Of a stretch of 64,000 bases of DNA, positions 57,901 through 64,000 are shown piece by piece. Source of the DNA: Lineus longissimus. Lineage: Eukaryota; Nemertea; Pilidiophora; Heteronemertea; Lineidae. A program made the translations under genes and the position numbers. Numbering within the stretch: position 1 is the first letter of the stretch; the number at the start of each line of letters is the position of its first letter. Where the stretch lies: contig NC_088325.1 of the NCBI RefSeq assembly GCF_910592395.1, forward strand, positions 806,001 through 870,000, written 5' to 3'. Under the pieces are notes generated by a model. That model had not been told where the DNA came from. It saw only the letters and a program-made list of their open reading frames with translations, and made no database searches.

Positions 57901-60900
57901 GTTTTTAGGTTCCGAGATGAGCATAGCTGGTGTGGTGATGCTGAAGGAGTGTGAGACAGTGAATCTGGATGGCGTCCGCACTGCCTCGGATTGCGTGACG
58001 GCCTCGGCGAACCCCGAGATCGTCTGTCAGCTAGAGGAGCTGGTTACAGTGTGGTGTAAGCAGATTAAACAGGTATGTTCAGAGAGGGGAGGTTGTTTGG
58101 GAGTAGACTTTGGGCAGCGGAAGCTCAGTGGATGAGAGTCTGCCTCATGATCAACATCAAGAGGTCATGGGTTCGGCAGCGGAAGCGCAGTACACGAGAG
58201 TCCGCCTCATGATCAAGAGGTCATGGGTTCGACTCCACTTTGAGTCTTTAAGAAAACATATAAATGACAATTATATGGTGTATTGTTATCGGAGATCGCA
58301 GCAATCACCGATACTTGTGGCATACTATGTTTGTGTAGCTTTAGTTGCAGTACTATCGTTGCTCCAGGTGCTTGCAGAGAGTGATCAGATGAGGAAGGAG
58401 GCTGATGACACAGGACCGCTGGCCGAGCTTGAGCACTGGCGCCAGCTCACAGCAAGGTTTAACTCCATCTTGGAACAAATCAAGGGGCATCATTGTAAAA
58501 TGGTCATCAATATCTTGAATGCTGCAAAATCAAAGGTTATCAAGGTGAGGTCTTTAATGAATTATTTTAATTTCTGAAAATATTTAGAAGTGTGGTTCCT
58601 GTGCTAAGGAACATTTCTTTATTATTGTGTCACCCCATATGAAAGAGCGACTGACAGGCTAGAACCTTTAACCCCCTGTTCACAAGGCAAAGTAGGCCAC
58701 TGGATGGTTAGTGGTCATATGCCCATGCAAAGTATGTGTGCCAGCTCGCGAGATGGAGGGATTTTCCCGAAAGAACTACCCAAATGAGGGATTTGAAATG
58801 ATTTTGATTGATATCATTTATAAATTTACAGCTTTGGAAGGAGATAGATGGGCGCATCACCGACTCCGCCAATGAGGCACGTGACAATGTCAAGTATCTC
58901 TACACGCTGGAGAAGTTCTGTGAACCACTTTACAGATGTGATCCGGTAAGTTATTGGATCCATGAGCATGAAACTGTTGACTGGAGGCCATCGAGTTTTC
59001 CAGACTGACCGGAGTGGTTTATTGTTCCAATCTTGAAGTCACTATTCCATTGAGGAGTTGATTGAGTGAATTTTGTGAAGGAAGCTTTAACTCAACTGCG
59101 AAAGACGTTTCAGCCAAGTGCATAGACATACTCAGGCAAAAAGCAGTACGGGGCACTCTTCTAAGTAATCTTACAGCTGAGCAGTTGTCCTGATGAAACC
59201 CGAGGACAACTCAAGCAGATGGGTATATTCCTGTTTTAAAATATTGGTGTAAGTACTAGAAAAGTATCATTTAAGCCTGTTTTCTTTGCTGTGGATTACT
59301 TGAGTGATTGAGTCTGACTCTGTTCCAGATCACAATGATAGAAGGCATCCCTAGTTTGATCAATGCCATCAGAATGATACACAGCATCTCCAAGTACTAC
59401 AACACTTCAGAGAGAATGACATCACTATTCATCAAGGTGTGTATCAAACTTAAGATTGTTCTTTTAAGGGTCATTCAACATTTTAAAATTTATCAAGAAT
59501 GAGAGTACAGTGGAACCTCCCTTAGCGGACACCTCTCTATTATAGTATTAAGGACAACCTCTCTATTAAGGACAACCTCTCTATTAAGGACATTCGTTTT
59601 GGTCCCAAATTGGTTATTTCCATCAATTTGACCTCTCTAATCAGGACAGCACTTGTCGGTCCCATGGGTCTCCTTAATAGAGAGGTTCTACTGTACTCTA
59701 AAAATGTGGAAACCATGTGTTGTTTTGAATGACTAAAATAAGTTCTCTTTCCCCCCAGGTAACCAACCAGATGGTGACTGCATGCAAGATTTACATCAGC
59801 GATGATGGCCTGACGCGTATTTGGGACCAGCCCCGCCAGCAGCTCATCAAGAAGCTGGAAGCATGTCTCAACTTATTCAAGGAGTACCAGATTGCGTTCC
59901 AGAAAGCCAAGAAGAAGATTGAGCTTACACCTGGAGAGAGACCATTTGATTTCTCTGAGATGTACATCTTTGGGAAATTCGAGGCGTTCTGTAAGAGGAT
60001 TGAGAAGGTGAGAGTCCCCTGAGTCTAAAAAGCATCGACAACAAGTTCCACATCCTGACATTGGGTGGTATGAATAAAGACTAGCAAATGCTTTTACTTC
60101 AATTTTGTACAGAAAGGCCTAGTGTAAATGTACATGGAGTTTTAGATAAAAGCATTTGCTAGTCTTTATTCATATCACCGATTGTCTACCTCCTTCTCTT
60201 AGATAATAGACCTAAAACTTTTGTCTGTGTAGGGAATTAAAGACTTAGCTTGCGTCATGAGGCATTTTGTCACTCTTGCTTGAGACTATCGCCTTCTCTT
60301 CAGATTATTGACCTGCTCGAGACTATCGAGTCCTACACTGTTTTGAGTGACTGTCGTATCGAAGGCATCGACCCGATACTGATCAAATTCCAGGCCATAT
60401 TCGCCAACGTGAAAAAGAAACCCTATGATGTCCTCGATCATCGCAAACTTGACCTGGACATGGATTACGCAGATTTCAAGACGCAGATGACTAATCTTGA
60501 TGTAAGTAGGCAGGCCTAGGATTTTTAGGACCTGTTCTGGACTCTGGCTTAAAAAATCAAAATAGTTGCCCACTTTTCTAAGCACCTCTGAAAAATTTGA
60601 GATTCCTTCTCAATGAATTCAAGTCTGCATGGAATCACAATTTTTTCATTGCCAGTGCCAGTGAATATAGGCTTAACCAATTGTCTCATTAAAATGCCCA
60701 TCCACCTTGGAGGAGGAATACTCCCTGGAGAAGAGCACCTACCAGTCCAGAGATAACACTGAAAAAAAAAAGAAGGAAGATTTCTGATGAGATTGATTGA
60801 AAGATACCGTTACTTACAGGTCCTGCTGCTGAATTTCATGGACAACTGCTTTGCCAAGACGACTTCCTGTATGCATTCTCTCAAGTTATTAGCAAGGTAA

Positions 60901-63900
60901 CGCAATTAGTTTGAAACTATTTTGAACGGGACTCGTTGAGATTGAAACTTAGGGAACACGCGCATTTAGTCACAGAGGGAAGTGTATCAGTCAGAAATGC
61001 TGTGTTTAGGGCAGATTGAGCAGCACCTTGAGTTCTATTTCATGATAGACTCACATTTTGGATGTTGTGGACCAGTCTTGTCCCTTCCCTGAAAGGTGGT
61101 AAGAGGATGAATGGCCTGCCTCAAGAGTTTAGATAAATCTAGTGCTTGATGTGATATGCACAACATCTGTAGTGAAAGGGTTAAAATTCCTACCAGAGGT
61201 TTCAATGAGAAAATAAACTCAGGCTACATATGGGAATCTAAGGCACCTAATTTGTAACTTTATTTCCTTAAATTCAATTCATGTGAATTCCTAACTATGT
61301 TGAAATCCCTGATCAGATTTGAGAAGCTAAAACTAAAGAGCCTGGAGCATTCCCTAGAAGAGAAATACTGCATGGTGTTCCAACATCTTGGCCTGGAGAT
61401 TGAAATCATCAAGAAGATCTATGGCAAGTGGAAGGATGACCCACCGATCACTCGAGGCTATCCACCTGTTGCAGGAAAGATAGCTTGGGCCAGGCAGCTC
61501 AGTAGGAGAGTTCAGGAGCCCATGGAAATATTCATGGTAAGTGATATTATAACTCTCCACTCTGAAATATTGCCTGATTTTATAACAACGTAGGCCTCTC
61601 CCTTACGTTATTTGGGACACCCTTCCTTAATTTTGGGATTATTTACAGTCATTTCATTGCATGACACGCCAAACTTCGGTTGTTCGTGTCCAAAAATTTC
61701 TTTGGTGTAATCATGAGGCTAAGTTTACTACAGGGTAGGGAGAAGCAAGTAGGATGAAGTTCCTTGCTCAAGGACACAAATATGAAGCAGTAGGGATGAT
61801 ACTTTCGAGAGTCGAACATACTAACGACCTCCTGATTAAAAACCAAGCAGCCATAACACCATGCCTCTATCCCTCTTGAGATTCTGATCTCCCTCCCACT
61901 GAGTGTATCAACTTGTAACTTGCAGAAACGGCCCTATGTATTGAGAGGAGATGGAGCACGGCATACTATCCGAGGATACAACCGGCTCTGCCAGGTCTTG
62001 ATGGAGTTTGAGATACTCTACCATCGAGCATGGATCGAGTCTGTGGAGACCATCAAAGAAGGTGACTCTGCTCGTCTCAAATTTTTGCATCTAGGAGATC
62101 CAAATAGGTTCATCAGCTTAATTTGATATAGTTCAGAGGTTCTATTTTCACAAAGTTTGAAAATCAGTGTTTATATTTTCGTCTACACTAAGGAAAGGAC
62201 TTGATCAATGCTACATCGTGTAGCTTACAGCTAACAGAGCAAGTCGTGTGATGAATTTATTGTTCAGTTTCGGGCCTGATCCGATGTCCAATATGGCGCT
62301 GCAAGGTAGCTCTGATGATACATGATATGTCGAGTCTACTTCTTTTCTATCAAATGATTAACGCAGGGAGAAGTAAATTTACTTTAACTTCTCCCTGCCT
62401 AAAAAAAAATTGATGAGAAGAAAAAAAATGAAAAAGCCTTCTACATCCTTTCGCACCTCCTGGGTTTGAACCCTGGATCTCCTGCGTGCAAATCCCTGTC
62501 CCTGCCCCTAGACCACAGGGACTTCACACTGAGACTTAGTCTTTCTTTCACTATGAATTGATCTGGATTTAGATGAGCTGTTCAGAACAATGGTGGTCAC
62601 CAGAAAGGAAGCGTCTGCTAACCAAAACAAACTTGGGCATTTTGTGTTTGGCAATCTGAGCTATTTCCTTAAATTAGTTTTGGAGATTGGAACAACCTTT
62701 GCTTGTTCTTTTTATGTAATATTGCTATCAGATTGTTAGAAGTAGGCCTAGTGTCCTTCTACACAGAAAGCCAGATGACTTAAAGCTGATGGGTCAATCA
62801 GATTACCCGATACTTAAAGCTGATGGGTCAATCAGATTACCCGGTACTTAAAGCTGACGGATCAAATATACTTTACCGAGGAAAGGTCAAAGCCAAGCAC
62901 TCAGAAATGTTTGTGATCTTCTTCTGAATACCATTGAACCAAACTTGTGCATAACCGCACAGTATTTCTCTGTTAGCACCATATGGTAGAGTAATTGAAT
63001 AAAAGCCTTCAGAGATGCAATCTTACATCAGTATACATAGAACCTCTCTATTAAGGACGCCCTGGGGTCACAAATACTGTCCTCAATGTGGAGGTGTCCT
63101 GATTATGGAGGTCAAAATGTCTAGAAATTGCCAATTTGGGGACCAGAATCCTGTCATACAATAATGGTCTCCCCTCTCTCTCCTATGCTTCAGTTCTTGA
63201 AGTGCCAGTCCTAGTGAAACATCCCGAGACAGGGGAGTTGTTCTGCAACTTTGACTTGGTAGTGAATGAGGTGTTCAAAGAGGCCGACTGCATCATGAAG
63301 CTTGAACTAGAGGTGCCGCGCCAGGCCCTCGTCCTCTGCCACATGCGCGAGAAGCTGAATGACAATCACGGCCAGCTACAGCTCGTGTTGGAAGAGAATA
63401 AGACTGTGAGGAGCAGGATACCGAATATCTTCATCCCATTGATGGCTTCAAGTCTTGCAAAGGTATGTTATGACAGATCTGTGCAAATCTTCATACCTCA
63501 AAACCGAGGTTCCTTGTACCTGGTGTCTATGCCAGGGCAAGCTAAGACTCCACCAAGTGAGAAACATGAGTAGCTTGCGTGGACTCTATCTCTCTCGCCA
63601 AAGTCGGACCACTAGGCCAATAAACCCAATTGGCGCCTAACCGTAGTGGCACGCAGGATACGCTCATCCCGCCTTGGAGGAGGATCACTCCTAGGAGAAT
63701 GACCCCTCCAAGTGCAGAGCGAACGCTGAAGAAGAAGAAGAAGAAGTTATTTTAAATATTTTGATCTCGATTGCATTTTAGGTTGACGCCGCGATCAGAC
63801 CCGGTCTCCTGTCACTGACTTGGAGTTCCCTGTCCTTGCCGGGCTACATCCGCAGTGTGAGGGCTAGCCTGAAAGAACTCAGCATCCTCATCAAGCAGAT

Positions 63901-64000
63901 TGATGACCTCAAGACCACGCACATCGATAAAGTCCTCGAGGACATGGGTAGCACAATGCTGTGTGACTTGCCTGACAAGACTCCGTGGTCCACCCATTAC
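54962..64000 (+). CDS. dnah5/8-like: Axonemal outer-arm dynein heavy chain, DNAH5/DNAH8 type, N-terminal 880 codons (partial)
   Basis: Sixteen exons: 54962-55096, 55790-55924, 56276-56366, 56867-57018, 57280-57475, 57909-58072, 58368-58544, 58832-58945, 59329-59436, 59759-60007, 60304-60501, 60820-60896, 61317-61536, 61926-62061, 63194-63462 and 63782-64000 (open at the window end). All phases agree and no stop interrupts. The protein is the tail region (DHC_N1) that joins heavy chains to each other and to intermediate chains. Diagnostic segments are [97 protein letters not shown] and [14 protein letters not shown], the pattern of vertebrate DNAH5 and DNAH8. Full-length members are about 4,600 residues, so the motor ATPase domains lie beyond the window. 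It drives ciliary or sperm flagellar beating. Introns carry MITEs and SINEs but the coding sequence is intact. DNAH5 versus DNAH8 cannot be decided; invertebrates often have one pre-duplicate gene. Confidence 0.93.
55097..55455. mobile_element. Foldback element in dynein intron 1
   Basis: The left arm (about 55097-55231) and right arm (about 55325-55455) are inverted copies of roughly 130 bp with moderate divergence. Matching words are AATAGTAGGCCTTTC and AAAAGGGGTGGGATATCT. The left end begins at the GT of the exon 1 splice donor. Confidence 0.8.
57796..57840. repeat. Short CTGTAAAT microsatellite
   Basis: About five tandem units of CTGTAAAT lie in dynein intron 5. Confidence 0.85.
58103..58270 (+). 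mobile_element. tRNA-derived SINE with duplicated head
   Basis: GCAGCGGAAGCGCAGTACAC, GAGTCCGCCTCATGATCAAG and GGTCATGGGTTCGACTCC form a tRNA-like head with A and B boxes. The head is present twice in a row (58116-58175 and 58175-58235). It lies in dynein intron 6. Confidence 0.65.
59506..59695. mobile_element. Tc1/mariner-type MITE
   Basis: Its ends TACAGTGGAACCTCCCTTAG and CTTAATAGAGAGGTTCTACTGTA (outer part ACCTCTCTATTAAGGACA) are inverted and terminate in TA. A short internal run of CTCTCTATTAAGGACAAC is duplicated. A decayed relative lies at 63040-63115. It lies in dynein intron 9. Confidence 0.8.
60063..60180. mobile_element. 118-bp MITE (family M), copy 2
   Basis: It has the same length and sequence as the copy at 36636-36753, with few changes. 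It is flanked by ATT on both sides and lies in dynein intron 10. Confidence 0.9.
61730..61885 (-). mobile_element. SINE-like element, second copy
   Basis: It has GGGAGAAGCAAGTAGGATGA, CCTTGCTCAAGGACACAAAT, GAGTCGAACATACTAACGAC and CATAACACCATGCC, related to 29460-29600. It lies in dynein intron 13. Confidence 0.6.
62436..62525 (-). mobile_element. tRNA-like sequence (SINE head or tRNA pseudogene)
   Basis: The minus strand reads GTCCCTGTGGTCTAGGGGCA and CCAGGGTTCAAACCCAGGAG, good A and B boxes, but the 3' side does not pair with the 5' acceptor strand. It is therefore not a working tRNA. It lies in dynein intron 14. Confidence 0.6.
62778..62870. repeat. 34-bp tandem repeat, about 2.6 units
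   Basis: Units carry ACTTAAAGCTGATGGGTCAA and TCAGATTACCCG; the third is diverged. It lies in dynein intron 14. Confidence 0.9.
63590..63750 (-). mobile_element. SINE-like element with GAA tail
   Basis: It has GGACCACTAGGCCAATAAAC, CCGCCTTGGAGGAGGATCAC, CACTCCTAGGAGAATGACCC and a GAAGAAGAAG tail. The middle recurs at about 60710-60775 (CCACCTTGGAGGAGGAATAC). It lies in dynein intron 15, ending just before the acceptor. Confidence 0.55.

Noticed and set aside
62436-62525. Functional tRNA (TGC-like anticodon)
   Set aside because: A and B boxes are present but the acceptor stem does not pair and the anticodon stem is irregular.
54962-64000. Dynein pseudogene
   Set aside because: All sixteen exons have intact frames and splice sites; apparent breaks come only from intron sequence.

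Overview
The window is nuclear DNA from an animal, most likely a marine invertebrate. The genes are intron-rich with GT-AG introns, intergenic space is broad, and there are many MITEs, tRNA-derived SINEs, short LINE tails and minisatellites. A dynein heavy chain split into many small exons and the frequent TAGGCCTA-type words would fit an echinoderm, hemichordate or similar lineage. I cannot fix the phylum from sequence alone.

Layout. (1) 1060-9452, minus strand: a seven-exon gene for a small secreted or GPI-anchored protein, signal peptide - Ig - Ig - von Willebrand factor C - hydrophobic tail (324 aa). Its introns hold a 39-bp minisatellite and several MITEs. (2) About 9.5-33 kb: gene-poor and built largely of decayed repeats. 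It contains one good tRNA-Arg(TCT) gene, one possible terminal exon near 26.6 kb and a LINE remnant near 29.8 kb. (3) 33254-33833, minus: a two-exon gene for a 154-aa secreted protein resembling the MBF2 family. (4) 35908-41901, plus: a nine-exon gene for a 560-aa protein with signal peptide, Ig-type ectodomain, three membrane spans and a C-terminal RING finger. All eight introns keep the reading frame. (5) 43370-43446: an isolated iduronate-2-sulfatase-like exon fragment. (6) 44856-51998, plus: two tandemly duplicated C2H2 zinc-finger genes sharing an acidic N-terminus full of SUMO-consensus motifs; in the second gene one such motif sits in a six-fold 26-residue repeat. LINE 3' ends sit inside zinc-finger coding sequence at two places, and one of them supplies the stop codon of the second gene. 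(7) 54962-64000, plus: the first 16 coding exons (880 codons) of an axonemal outer-arm dynein heavy chain of the DNAH5/DNAH8 group, running off the window.

The genes do not form an operon or an obvious pathway. The most unusual items are the Ig-3TM-RING protein (an apparent cell-surface receptor joined to an E3 ubiquitin-ligase module) and the zinc-finger pair with amplified SUMO-acceptor motifs. Exon boundaries were placed by eye from splice signals, frame continuity and domain homology. Untranslated exons and transcription starts are mostly not visible.
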